Source: Mycolicibacterium novocastrense (GTDB lineage Bacteria; Actinomycetota; Actinomycetes; Mycobacteriales; Mycobacteriaceae). Taken from it: 64,000 nucleotides of DNA. Made by a program: the position numbers and the translations under genes. The stretch spans positions 32,803-96,802 of the forward strand of contig NZ_BCTA01000070.1 in assembly GCF_001570485.1 (NCBI RefSeq). The letters are read 5' to 3'. The notes beneath the pieces are model-generated. The model made no database searches. It saw only the letters and a program-made list of their open reading frames with translations, and had not been told where the DNA came from. How positions within the stretch are numbered: position 1 is the first letter of the stretch; each line of letters begins with the position of its first letter. Shown here piece by piece: positions 34,913-42,790 of this stretch.

Positions 34913-35388
34913 CAGCGGGTCCACGTCCCGGTCTTGCCGCCCTCTTTGCGCAGCACCCTGATGTCGTCGATGCGGGCGGCGGGGTCGACGGCCTTGATCA
35001 TGTCGTAGAGGGTCAATGCGGCCACGCTCACCGCGGTCAGTGCCTCCATCTCGACGCCGGTGCGGTCGGTGCTGCGCACGGCGGCGGTGATGTCCACGGT
35101 GTTCTCGTCGATCTCGAAGTCGACGTCGACCCCCGTCAGCGCCAACTGATGGCACAGCGGGATGAGGTCGCTGGTGCGCTTGGCGGCCAGGATGCCCGCG
35201 ACGCGGGCGGTGGCCAGCGCATCACCCTTGGGCAGGCCTCCCGACGCGATCATCGCGACGACGTCGGCCGTGGTGCGGAGGGTTCCGGCCGCGACGGCGG
35301 TGCGCTTGGTGACTCCCTTGGCCGTGACGTCGACCATGTGCGCCGCGCCGGTCTCGTCGACGTGTGAGAGGCGGGGCCGCTCGGACAC
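34912..35388 (-). CDS. moaC: Cyclic pyranopterin monophosphate synthase MoaC
   Basis: 158 residues. MoaC marks are LSHVDETGAAHMVDVTAKGV, ARVAGILAAKRTSDLIPLCH and TGVEMEALTAVSVAALTLYDM (active-site His and Glu), ending in GGKTGTWTR. It converts the MoaA product to cyclic pyranopterin monophosphate. GTG 35388 directly abuts the stop of the upstream small gene, so the operon starts at least with that gene. Confidence 0.95.
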   Translation of the reverse strand: MSERPRLSHVDETGAAHMVDVTAKGVTKRTAVAAGTLRTTADVVAMIASGGLPKGDALATARVAGILAAKRTSDLIPLCHQLALTGVDVDFEIDENTVDITAAVRSTDRTGVEMEALTAVSVAALTLYDMIKAVDPAARIDDIRVLRKEGGKTGTWTR

Positions 35389-35586
35389 CTACTTGTTGAC
35401 GACCGTGACCGCGTGCACGTACGGCAGTTCGTCCGCGGGCAGCGGGAACGTGATCTCGCCGAAGGGCGACAGCGCGCCGGTACGGTCGGTGGCCAGCTCG
35501 CTCACCGCGTGGTCGTCGTCTCCGTCGATCTCAGGCCAGCCCGGATCGACGTACCGCTTCTTCCCTTTGTTGTCTGCCACGCCCAC
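35389..35586 (-). CDS. Small conserved hypothetical protein heading the moaC operon (Rv0863-like)
   Basis: 65 residues from GTG 35586 (or GTG 35580): a basic start (ADNKGKKRYVDPGWPEID) and an ordered end (FGEITFPLPADELPYVHAVT). It ends one base before moaC. No known domain. A link to molybdenum cofactor synthesis is by position only. Confidence 0.7.
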   Translation of the reverse strand: MGVADNKGKKRYVDPGWPEIDGDDDHAVSELATDRTGALSPFGEITFPLPADELPYVHAVTVVNK

Positions 35587-35645
35587 ATTGTGGCAAACGA
35601 CTCGGCCGGTGGCGACACCGCCACACTCCTTTACGCTGGTCAGCA

Positions 35646-37904
35646 ATGACCGAGAACGCACCAGGCCTCCCCCTCGGTGCCTGGTTGGCCGATCTCCCCG
35701 ACGACCGGCTCATCCGGCTGCTGGAGTTGCGGCCCGACCTGACCCAACCGCCACCGGGGTCGATCGCTGCGCTGGCGGCCCGCGCACAGGCCCGCCAGTC
35801 GGTCAAAGCCGCCACCGACGACCTCGACTTCCTGCGGCTCGCGGTGCTCGATGCGCTGCTCGTGCTGCACGCCGACACGACCGCCGTTCCGGTCACCAAA
35901 CTGCTGGAGCTCATCGGCGACCGAGCCCCCGAAGCGGCCGTCGCCGAGGCCCTCGACGATCTGCGCGACCGTGGGCTGGTGTGGGGTGAGGCGGCGGTCC
36001 GAGTGGCGGGCGAAGCCGTCGCGGGCTTGCCGTGGTACCCGGGGCAGGCCACGGTCGAAGACACCGGGGCGGACCCACAGGACATCGCCGCCCGGCTGGA
36101 GGCGCTCGACGAGGCGCAGTCCGAGTTGTTGCAGAAGTTGCTCGAGGGCTCGCCGGTGGGCCGCACCCGCGACGCCGCACCCGGCACACCGGCCGATCGC
36201 CCGGTGCAGCGGCTGCTGGCCGCCGGCCTGCTGCGCCAGGTCGACGCGGACACCGTGATCCTGCCGCGGCTCGTCGGCCAGGTGTTGCGCGGTGAACTGC
36301 CGGGCCCCGTGCAGCTGACCCAACCCGAGCCGGTGGTGTCGACGACGACGGCGGCCGACGCCGACGCGGTGGCCGCCGGCGCCGCGCTGGACCTTCTCCG
36401 CGAAGTCGAGGTGGTACTCGAAACACTCGGTGCCACACCGGTTCCCGAGTTGCGCAGCGGCGGCCTCGGCGTGCGTGACGTCAAACGGCTGACCAAGGCC
36501 ACCGGCATCGACGAACGCCGCCTGGGGCTGATCCTCGAAGTGACCGCGGGCGCGGGCCTCATCTCGGCGGGCATGCCCGAGCCCGAACCGGACGCCGGTG
36601 ACGGCCCGTACTGGGCGCCGACGGTCTCATCCGACCGGTTCGTCGAATCGCCGACAGCGGTCAAATGGCATCTGCTGGCGACGACCTGGCTGGAGCTTCC
36701 CGGACGGCCGAGCCTGATCGGCAAGCGTGGCCCCGACGGCAAACCCTATGCCGCGCTGTCGGATTCGCTGTTCTCCACTGCCGCACCATTGGACAGGCGA
36801 CTGCTCCTGGAGGTGCTGGCAAGCCTACCGCCCGGCGCGGGCGCCGACGCAAGTGAGGCGTCGCGGGCGATGATCTGGCGCAGGCCGCGCTGGGCGGTGC
36901 GGTTGCAGCCGGAGCCGGTCGCAGACCTGCTGACCGAGGCGCATGCATTGGGGCTGGTGGGTCGGGGCGCCCTTGCCACCCCGGCTCGGGCGCTGCTCAC
37001 CGACGCTTCACCCGACGACGTGGTCAAGGCGATGGACAAGGTGCTGCCCGCGCCGATCGACCATTTCCTGTTGCAGGCCGACCTCACGGTGGTCGTTCCC
37101 GGCCCGCTGCAGCGGGACCTGGCCGAACAACTGGCCGCGGTGGCCAGCGTGGAATCGGCGGGCGCGGCGATGGTGTACCGGATCAGCGAGCCGTCGATCC
37201 GCCGGGCGCTCGACACCGGCCGCACCGCGGGCGAACTGCACGCCTTCTTCGGTCGCCACTCGAAAACACCTGTGCCGCAAGGCTTGACGTATCTCATCGA
37301 CGATGTGGCCCGCAGGCACGGTCAGTTGCGCGTCGGTATGGCCGCGTCGTTCGTGCGGTGCGAGGATGCGGCGCTGCTCGCGCAGGCGGTGGGTGCACCG
37401 GCGACGGAGTCGCTGGAGATGCGCCTGCTGGCGCCCACGGTCGCGGTGTCGCAGGCGCCGATCGCCGACGTGCTCGCGGCGCTACGCCAGGCAGGCTTCG
37501 CGCCGGCGGCCGAGGACTCGACCGGTGCCATCGTCGACATCCGCGCCCGCGGGGCGCGGGTGCCCGCCCCGGCAGGGCGACGGCGCAGCTACCGACTCGC
37601 CCCGACGCCCACCAACCAGACGCTCGGCGCGATCGTCGCCGTGCTGCGCAAGGTGGCGGCCATGCCGTCGGCGTATCAGCGACTCGACCCGGCCGTCGCC
37701 ATCACCCAGTTGCAGGATGCGGCCATCGCGCAGGCCTCGGTCGTGATCGGCTACGTCGACCCCGCCGGGGTGGCCACCCAGCGCGTCGTCGCGCCGATCA
37801 ACGTGCGGGGCGGGCAGTTGACGGCATACGACCCGGCGTCGGGGCGGGTCCGCGATTTCGCCATCCACCGCATCACCTCCGTGGTCGCCGCCGACGAGTC
37901 GTAG
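35646..37904 (+). CDS. Helicase-associated protein, XPB partner (Rv0862c-like)
   Basis: 752 residues. The N-terminal half is helical and Leu/Ala-rich with winged-helix-like segments. The C-terminal part (GRHSKTPVPQGLTYLIDDVARRHG; LRVGMAASFVRCEDAAL) matches the helicase_C_3/XPB-Ssl2 N-terminal-like domain. No Walker motifs were seen, so it is not itself a helicase. It lies directly upstream of the XPB-type helicase, as in other mycobacteria, and probably forms a DNA-repair or transcription-linked complex with it. A hairpin and tandem repeat separate the two genes. Confidence 0.87.
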   Translation: MTENAPGLPLGAWLADLPDDRLIRLLELRPDLTQPPPGSIAALAARAQARQSVKAATDDLDFLRLAVLDALLVLHADTTAVPVTKLLELIGDRAPEAAVAEALDDLRDRGLVWGEAAVRVAGEAVAGLPWYPGQATVEDTGADPQDIAARLEALDEAQSELLQKLLEGSPVGRTRDAAPGTPADRPVQRLLAAGLLRQVDADTVILPRLVGQVLRGELPGPVQLTQPEPVVSTTTAADADAVAAGAALDLLREVEVVLETLGATPVPELRSGGLGVRDVKRLTKATGIDERRLGLILEVTAGAGLISAGMPEPEPDAGDGPYWAPTVSSDRFVESPTAVKWHLLATTWLELPGRPSLIGKRGPDGKPYAALSDSLFSTAAPLDRRLLLEVLASLPPGAGADASEASRAMIWRRPRWAVRLQPEPVADLLTEAHALGLVGRGALATPARALLTDASPDDVVKAMDKVLPAPIDHFLLQADLTVVVPGPLQRDLAEQLAAVASVESAGAAMVYRISEPSIRRALDTGRTAGELHAFFGRHSKTPVPQGLTYLIDDVARRHGQLRVGMAASFVRCEDAALLAQAVGAPATESLEMRLLAPTVAVSQAPIADVLAALRQAGFAPAAEDSTGAIVDIRARGARVPAPAGRRRSYRLAPTPTNQTLGAIVAVLRKVAAMPSAYQRLDPAVAITQLQDAAIAQASVVIGYVDPAGVATQRVVAPINVRGGQLTAYDPASGRVRDFAIHRITSVVAADES

Positions 37905-37919
37905 CGCACCGCGCACCGT

Positions 37920-37982
37920 CGCGAGCGACCGCGAAATACCCAGCTCATGCGGCGTTTCGGCGGGCAGACACGGTCGCTCGCG
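37920..37982. repeat. Hairpin-forming inverted repeat after the helicase-partner gene
   Basis: Outer arms CGCGAGCGACCG (37920-37931) and CGGTCGCTCGCG (37971-37982) are perfectly complementary. An inner CGAAA...TTTCG pair lies within. It begins 16 bases after the stop of the preceding gene, a position expected for a terminator or mRNA-end structure. It resembles short palindromic elements scattered in mycobacterial genomes. Confidence 0.65.
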
Positions 37983-38014
37983 GGTGGGGGCGTCCGCTCG
38001 CGGGTGGGGGCGTC
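37975..38014. repeat. 20-bp perfect tandem duplication
   Basis: CGCTCGCGGGTGGGGGCGTC occurs twice head to tail (37975-37994 and 37995-38014), overlapping the right arm of the preceding inverted repeat and ending 24 bases before the helicase start. Probably a slippage product, and it changes the leader of the helicase mRNA. Confidence 0.9.
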
Positions 38015-38038
38015 CGGGGGTTCTGGATAATGGACGGA

Positions 38039-39688
38039 ATGACCGACGGCCCCCTGATCGTGCAGTCCGACAAGACGGTGCTGCTCGAGGTCGACCATGA
38101 GCAGGCGGGGGCGGCGCGTGCCGCGATCGCCCCGTTCGCCGAACTCGAGCGTGCCCCCGAACACATCCACACCTACCGCATCACCCCGCTGGCGCTGTGG
38201 AACGCGCGCGCCGCGGGGCACGACGCCGAACAGGTCGTCGACGCGTTGGTGTCGTTCTCCCGCTACGCGGTGCCCCAGCCGCTGCTGGTCGACATCGTCG
38301 ACACCATGGCCCGCTACGGGCGACTGCAACTGGTCAAGCATCCGGCTCACGGTCTGATGCTGGTGAGCCTGGATCGCGCGGTGCTCGAGGAGGTGCTGCG
38401 CAACAAGAAGATCGCGCCGATGCTGGGCGCGCGCATCGACGACGACACCGTCCTTGTGCACAACAGCGAGCGCGGCCGGGTCAAGCAGATGCTGCTCAAG
38501 ATCGGTTGGCCCGCTGAGGATCTCGCCGGTTACGTCGACGGCGAGAAGCACCCGATCAGCCTCGCGGAGAACGGCTGGCACCTTCGCGACTACCAGCAGA
38601 TGGCCACCGAGTCGTTCTGGGAGGGCGGATCGGGGGTCGTCGTGCTGCCGTGCGGTGCGGGCAAGACGCTCGTCGGCGCCGCCGCGATGGCGAAGGCCTC
38701 GGCGACCACGCTGATCCTGGTGACCAATACCGTCGCCGGGCGGCAGTGGAAGCGTGAGCTGATCAACCGGACCTCGCTCACCGAGAACGAAATCGGCGAA
38801 TACTCCGGGGAACGCAAGGAGATCCGCCCGGTGACCATCGCCACCTATCAGGTGATCACGCGTCGCACCAAGGGTGAGTATCGGCACCTGGAGTTGTTCG
38901 ACAGCCGCGACTGGGGGCTGATCATCTATGACGAGGTCCACCTGTTGCCCGCACCGGTGTTCCGGATGACGGCCGATCTGCAGTCGCGTCGTCGACTCGG
39001 CTTGACCGCCACGCTGATTCGTGAGGACGGCCGCGAGGGTGACGTGTTCTCGTTGATCGGGCCGAAGCGCTACGACGCGCCGTGGAAGGACATCGAGGCC
39101 CAGGGCTGGATCGCGCCCGCCGAGTGCGTGGAGGTGCGCGTGACGATGACCGACAACGAGCGGATGCTCTACGCGACCGCCGAACCCGACGAGCGCTACA
39201 AGCTGTGCTCGACGGCGCACACCAAGATCGCGGTGGTCAAGTCGCTCCTCGACAAGCACCAGGGTGAGCAGACGCTGGTGATCGGCGCCTATCTCGACCA
39301 GCTCGAAGAGCTCGGTCGGGAGCTCGACGCGCCGGTCATCCAGGGTTCCACGAAGACCGCGGAGCGCGAGGTGCTCTTCGACCAGTTCCGACGCGGTGAG
39401 ATCTCGACGCTGGTGGTCTCGAAGGTCGCCAACTTCTCCATCGACCTTCCGGAAGCCAGTGTCGCCGTGCAGGTTTCGGGCACGTTCGGATCCCGCCAGG
39501 AAGAGGCGCAGCGCCTGGGCCGGCTGCTGCGGCCCAAGGCCGACGGCGGCGGCGCGATCTTCTACTCCGTGGTCTCCCGCGACAGCCTCGACGCCGAATA
39601 CGCCGCGCACCGTCAGCGATTCCTCGCCGAGCAGGGCTACGGCTACGTCATCAAGGACGCCGACGACCTGTTGGGCCCCGCGATCTAG
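38039..39688 (+). CDS. XPB/Ssl2-type DNA helicase
   Basis: 549-residue superfamily 2 3'-5' helicase of the bacterial XPB family (Rv0861c, ercc3). Features are an N-terminal DRD-like domain, Walker A LPCGAGKT (204-211), DEVH box (298-301), XPB RED motif in LIREDGREGD, and helicase C-terminal motifs (QGSTKTAEREVLFDQFRRGE, SGTFGSRQEEAQRLGRLLRP). It probably unwinds DNA during repair. ATG 38039 matches the known N-terminus MTDGPLIVQSDKTVLLEVDH; an in-frame ATG nine bases earlier is possible. Confidence 0.95.
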   Translation: MTDGPLIVQSDKTVLLEVDHEQAGAARAAIAPFAELERAPEHIHTYRITPLALWNARAAGHDAEQVVDALVSFSRYAVPQPLLVDIVDTMARYGRLQLVKHPAHGLMLVSLDRAVLEEVLRNKKIAPMLGARIDDDTVLVHNSERGRVKQMLLKIGWPAEDLAGYVDGEKHPISLAENGWHLRDYQQMATESFWEGGSGVVVLPCGAGKTLVGAAAMAKASATTLILVTNTVAGRQWKRELINRTSLTENEIGEYSGERKEIRPVTIATYQVITRRTKGEYRHLELFDSRDWGLIIYDEVHLLPAPVFRMTADLQSRRRLGLTATLIREDGREGDVFSLIGPKRYDAPWKDIEAQGWIAPAECVEVRVTMTDNERMLYATAEPDERYKLCSTAHTKIAVVKSLLDKHQGEQTLVIGAYLDQLEELGRELDAPVIQGSTKTAEREVLFDQFRRGEISTLVVSKVANFSIDLPEASVAVQVSGTFGSRQEEAQRLGRLLRPKADGGGAIFYSVVSRDSLDAEYAAHRQRFLAEQGYGYVIKDADDLLGPAI

Positions 39689-39703
39689 ACGCGCGGCCCT
39701 GCC

Positions 39704-40048
39704 CTAGACGTGCGGGCCCACCGGATTGGACACCGTCAACAGGATCGCGGAGTCCTCGATCGCCTGCAGTCCGTGCCGGTCCTTCGGCACGACGAGGTGG
39801 TCGCCTTCGGAGCCCTCCCAGTTGGCCGATGAATGGGTCAGCCGTACCCGGCCGTGCAGCACCTGCAGCGTGGCTTCCCCGTTCGTCTCGTGCTCGGTCA
39901 GCTCGGAGCCACCGGTCAGGGCGATCAGCGTCTGGCGCAGCGAATGCTCGTGGCCGCCGTAGACCGTGTGCGCGCTGCGTCCACTGCTGGCGGCGCGGGC
40001 CGTCTCGAGTTGCTCACGTGCGAGCGCGGTCAGCGAGGTCTTGTTCAT
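39704..40048 (-). CDS. Cupin-fold protein
   Basis: 114 residues. A single cupin barrel is indicated by GSELTEHETNGEATLQVLHGRVRL and GDHLVVPKDRHGLQAIEDSA, the two cupin motifs with putative metal-ligand His. ATG follows AGGAAG. Small cupins of this type often sense or bind metals or small acids. No partner is evident; it is convergent with the helicase gene. Confidence 0.85.
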   Translation of the reverse strand: MNKTSLTALAREQLETARAASSGRSAHTVYGGHEHSLRQTLIALTGGSELTEHETNGEATLQVLHGRVRLTHSSANWEGSEGDHLVVPKDRHGLQAIEDSAILLTVSNPVGPHV

Positions 40049-40190
40049 TGCGGGCTTCCTGTCGAGGGCTGGTCGATTTCGCAATTCAGCAGAGATGCCA
40101 ATCTTAGTGACGGCGCATCCGCCGCAGGCGGCCGCATCGGGACCGTCGTAAATGAGCGCCCCAGGCGGTGAGGCGCTAGCCTGCTTACCC

Positions 40191-40781
40191 ATGACCAGAC
40201 GCCGTCGCGCCATGTCCGTCCAGGCGGTCAAGTTCGGACTCGTCGGCGTCGCCGTCGGCCTGGGTGCGCTGACTTCGGCCGGGTTGGCCAGTGCGGACCC
40301 CGAGGTCCCGCCCGTTCCCGGGACGCCCGGAGCGCCACCGGCGCCCGGCCAGCCCTATGCCGCTCCGGTGGCGCCGGGGGACCCGCCGCCCGCGCCTCCG
40401 CCCGTCGGCGCGCCTCCCGTGCCTGAGATTCCGAACGCGCAGTACGGGCAGGGTTCGAGCCCGGGTCCGCTCGGCTTCCTCCGAGATGCCTGGCGCCAGG
40501 CCCAGGACCCGTACGGGTTCGCCGCACTGCCGCCGGGCCAGGCGCCGGTCGGCGCCCCGCCACCGCCCGGCGCGGGGCCCGCACCGCAGTTGCCGCCGGG
40601 ATACACCTCGCTGAACGCCCCCGAGTCCAACGGACCGCCGGTTGCGCCGCCGGCCGAAGGCGGTCCACCGCTGCCGCCCGGCTACTACCCACTGGACGGC
40701 CCACCGCCGCCCGGGTACTACGACAGCCCCCCGCCTGGCCCCGCGGTACCGCCCGAAGGACCGATTCCGCCGACGCCGTGA
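40191..40781 (+). CDS. Secreted proline-rich protein
   Basis: 196 residues. A signal peptide is clear (MTRRRRAMSVQAVKFGLVGV, with cleavage near GLASA-DPE, about residue 36). The mature part is about one third Pro with Gly, Ala and Tyr (LPPGYYPLDGPPPPGYYDSP) around a short ordered core (GPLGFLRDAWRQAQDPYGFA). Likely a cell-wall or secreted protein of unknown function. Confidence 0.8.
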   Translation: MTRRRRAMSVQAVKFGLVGVAVGLGALTSAGLASADPEVPPVPGTPGAPPAPGQPYAAPVAPGDPPPAPPPVGAPPVPEIPNAQYGQGSSPGPLGFLRDAWRQAQDPYGFAALPPGQAPVGAPPPPGAGPAPQLPPGYTSLNAPESNGPPVAPPAEGGPPLPPGYYPLDGPPPPGYYDSPPPGPAVPPEGPIPPTP

Positions 40782-40802
40782 GCAGGCATATGCCGTAGTG
40801 CC

Positions 40803-41795
40803 TCAGCTCAGGGCGGGAATCACCTGCTTTTCGAACAGTTCGATCCCCGAACGGTCATAGGCGGCTTCCGGGAAGTAGAGGATCGCGTACTCACAGCCAA
40901 GCTCGCGCATCTTCTCCAGCTTCTCGACGACCTGTTCGGGTGTGCCGCTTGCCGACTCGGGCGCGGACACGGAGTTCAGCATCGCGTCGACCGCCGCCTC
41001 GTCGGCCTTGGTGACCTGCCGTGCGCGCAGCCTCGCCACCCGCTCCTTGACGTCGGACTCCGAATCGCCGATCACCGCGTTGAAGTTGGCCGAGCGCACG
41101 ATCGCGTTGTAGTCGGTGCCGACCTCGCGGCAGTGGTCGGCCAGCACCTGGGACTTGTGGGTGAAACCTCCCGGCTCGCAGGTGAAGTTGGTGTACTGCG
41201 CGTACTTCGCCGCGATCCGCAGCGTCACCTTCTCGCCACCGCCGGCGATCCACAGCGGGATTCCGTTGTCCTGCAATGGCTTCGGCTCGACGATCGCGCC
41301 GGAAACCTGGTAGTGCTTGCCGTCGAAGCTCACCTTCCCGTCGCGCCAGGCGTCGCGCATGATCTGCACGCCCTCGTCGAGGCGGGCCAGCCGCACCCCG
41401 GCGGACGGGAACCCGTAACCGTATGCGCGCCACTCGTGTTCGTACCAGCCACCGCCGATGCCCATCTGAATGCGGCCGCCGGAGATGATGTCGGCGGTGG
41501 CGGCGACCTTGGCCAGATACACCGGATTGCGGTAGCTCATCGCCGTGCACATCTGGCCGAGCTTGATGCGCGAGGTCGTCGCGGCATAGGCGGCCATCAG
41601 GGTCCACGCCTCGTGAGTGGCCTCCGCGGTGGGCACCGGAACGGTGTGGAAGTGGTCGTAGACCCACAGCGAGTCCCAGGCGTCGCTGCCGTCGGCGTAC
41701 GCGGCGAGATCGCGCATCACCGCCCACTGCTTTGCCGGAGGAATGTCGATCAGGTCCAGTCGCCACCCCTGCGGGATGAACAGTCCGAAGCGCAT
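40803..41795 (-). CDS. LLM-class F420-dependent oxidoreductase
   Basis: 330-residue luciferase-like (beta/alpha)8 protein. Family marks are MRFGLFIPQGWRLDL, SLWVYDHFHTVP, IKLGQMCTAMSYRNPVYLAK, GGRIQMGIGGGWYEHEWRAYG and IPLWIAGGGEKVTLR. In mycobacteria members use deazaflavin F420 (some use FMN) to reduce or oxidise varied substrates; the substrate is unknown. ATG 41795 is preferred to in-frame codons farther upstream because the family begins MRFGLF. Confidence 0.92.
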   Translation of the reverse strand: MRFGLFIPQGWRLDLIDIPPAKQWAVMRDLAAYADGSDAWDSLWVYDHFHTVPVPTAEATHEAWTLMAAYAATTSRIKLGQMCTAMSYRNPVYLAKVAATADIISGGRIQMGIGGGWYEHEWRAYGYGFPSAGVRLARLDEGVQIMRDAWRDGKVSFDGKHYQVSGAIVEPKPLQDNGIPLWIAGGGEKVTLRIAAKYAQYTNFTCEPGGFTHKSQVLADHCREVGTDYNAIVRSANFNAVIGDSESDVKERVARLRARQVTKADEAAVDAMLNSVSAPESASGTPEQVVEKLEKMRELGCEYAILYFPEAAYDRSGIELFEKQVIPALS

Positions 41796-42109
41796 GGCAC
41801 CCGACTCTAGGCCTCCCGTAGCCGGGAGATCGGCAGGGCACCGAGCGCGTCGGTTCGCCGCGAGCGGCGTCGGCAACGCCCCATCGTTACCGCATCGCCG
41901 CCACCGCCCGAGAAGTATCAATTAGCTGCGCTCACCATGAGTCACGTACTGGGCGTTAGCGTCTCGCGGCCGGGAAAGGCTCGTCCGCCGCACGGGCCTG
42001 TCGACCAAGCGAGGTTCGACATGCTTCGCCGACCGCCGATTTCTGTTGTATGGTGTGGCTCACACCAGGCAATACGTGTGATTTAAGACACAGACAGGAG
42101 GAGGCGGTC
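41796..42109. other. 314-base divergent intergenic region with a palindrome
   Basis: No gene seen. It holds promoters for the minus-strand oxidoreductase and the plus-strand small membrane protein. The palindrome TGGTGTGGCTCACACCA (42051-42067) and the nearby GTGTGATTTAAGACAC (42076-42091) suggest a regulator site overlapping the plus-strand promoter. Confidence 0.45.
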
Positions 42110-42319
42110 GTGGGTCGTGACCCGATAGACGGGTTCAGGGCGCATCCCGTGCGTCCCGGCGGCGCGGTGCACGTTCGGTGGTTCACTGTCCTGCTGCTGG
42201 CGGTCATCGCGATCGCAGCGATAGCAGGAATCGTCAGCACGGCGGCGATGGGCCAGACTCCTGTCGCGATCGCCATCGGCATCATCGCGATGGCGTTCTT
42301 CTCCCGGATCGGGGCCTGA
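42110..42319 (+). CDS. Small membrane protein
   Basis: 69 residues from GTG 42110, which follows GGAGGAGG. Two adjoining hydrophobic helices (VRWFTVLLLAVIAIAAIAGI and TPVAIAIGIIAMAFF) are preceded by a short cytoplasmic arm (GRDPIDGFRAHPVRPGGAVH). Good ribosome site and codon use support a real gene; function unknown. Confidence 0.65.
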   Translation: MGRDPIDGFRAHPVRPGGAVHVRWFTVLLLAVIAIAAIAGIVSTAAMGQTPVAIAIGIIAMAFFSRIGA

Positions 42320-42364
42320 GCTCGATCCTCGAATCCTGTCGGTGGCCGGCGTTAGCCTGACGTC

Positions 42365-42790
42365 ATGGCCCTGGCGAAAGACGAACGCGAACAATTCCTG
42401 GCCGAACCCCACGTTGCCGCATTGTCGGTCGGTGCGGGTGACAAGCGTGGCCCGCTGACGGTTCCCGTCTGGTACCAGTACTCGCCCGGCGGTGATGCGT
42501 GGGTGCTCACCGGCGACGGCTCTCGCAAGCACCGACTCATCGAAAGCCAAGGCGAGTTCACGCTGATGGTTCAGCGCCTCGAGCCGACGGTCCGGTACGT
42601 GGCGGTCGACGGTCCGGTCAGCCGCATCGAGCCCGGCACCGACGAGCGACTCGTCGAAGTCACCAAACGCTATCTGCCACCGGAGAAGGTCGACGCGTAC
42701 CTGGAATACGCCCGCCGCGAGCACGGCGACAGCGTGGTGATCTTCATGAAGCCGCAGCACTGGCTGTCAGCCGATCTGGGCGCTCTCTAA
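42365..42790 (+). CDS. PPOX-class F420/FMN-dependent protein
   Basis: 141 residues of the split-barrel flavin/deazaflavin-binding fold: FLAEPHVAALSVGAGDKRGP, PVWYQYSPGGDAWVLTGDGSR, KHRLIESQGEFTLMVQR. Such proteins bind F420 or FMN and act as small reductases. It shares its stop codon region with the convergent ligase gene (4-base overlap). Confidence 0.86.
   Translation: MALAKDEREQFLAEPHVAALSVGAGDKRGPLTVPVWYQYSPGGDAWVLTGDGSRKHRLIESQGEFTLMVQRLEPTVRYVAVDGPVSRIEPGTDERLVEVTKRYLPPEKVDAYLEYARREHGDSVVIFMKPQHWLSADLGAL

Noticed and set aside
37751..39610. 619-codon frame on the minus strand
   Set aside because: Antisense to the XPB helicase and its partner, both with clear motifs; no domain in the antisense product.
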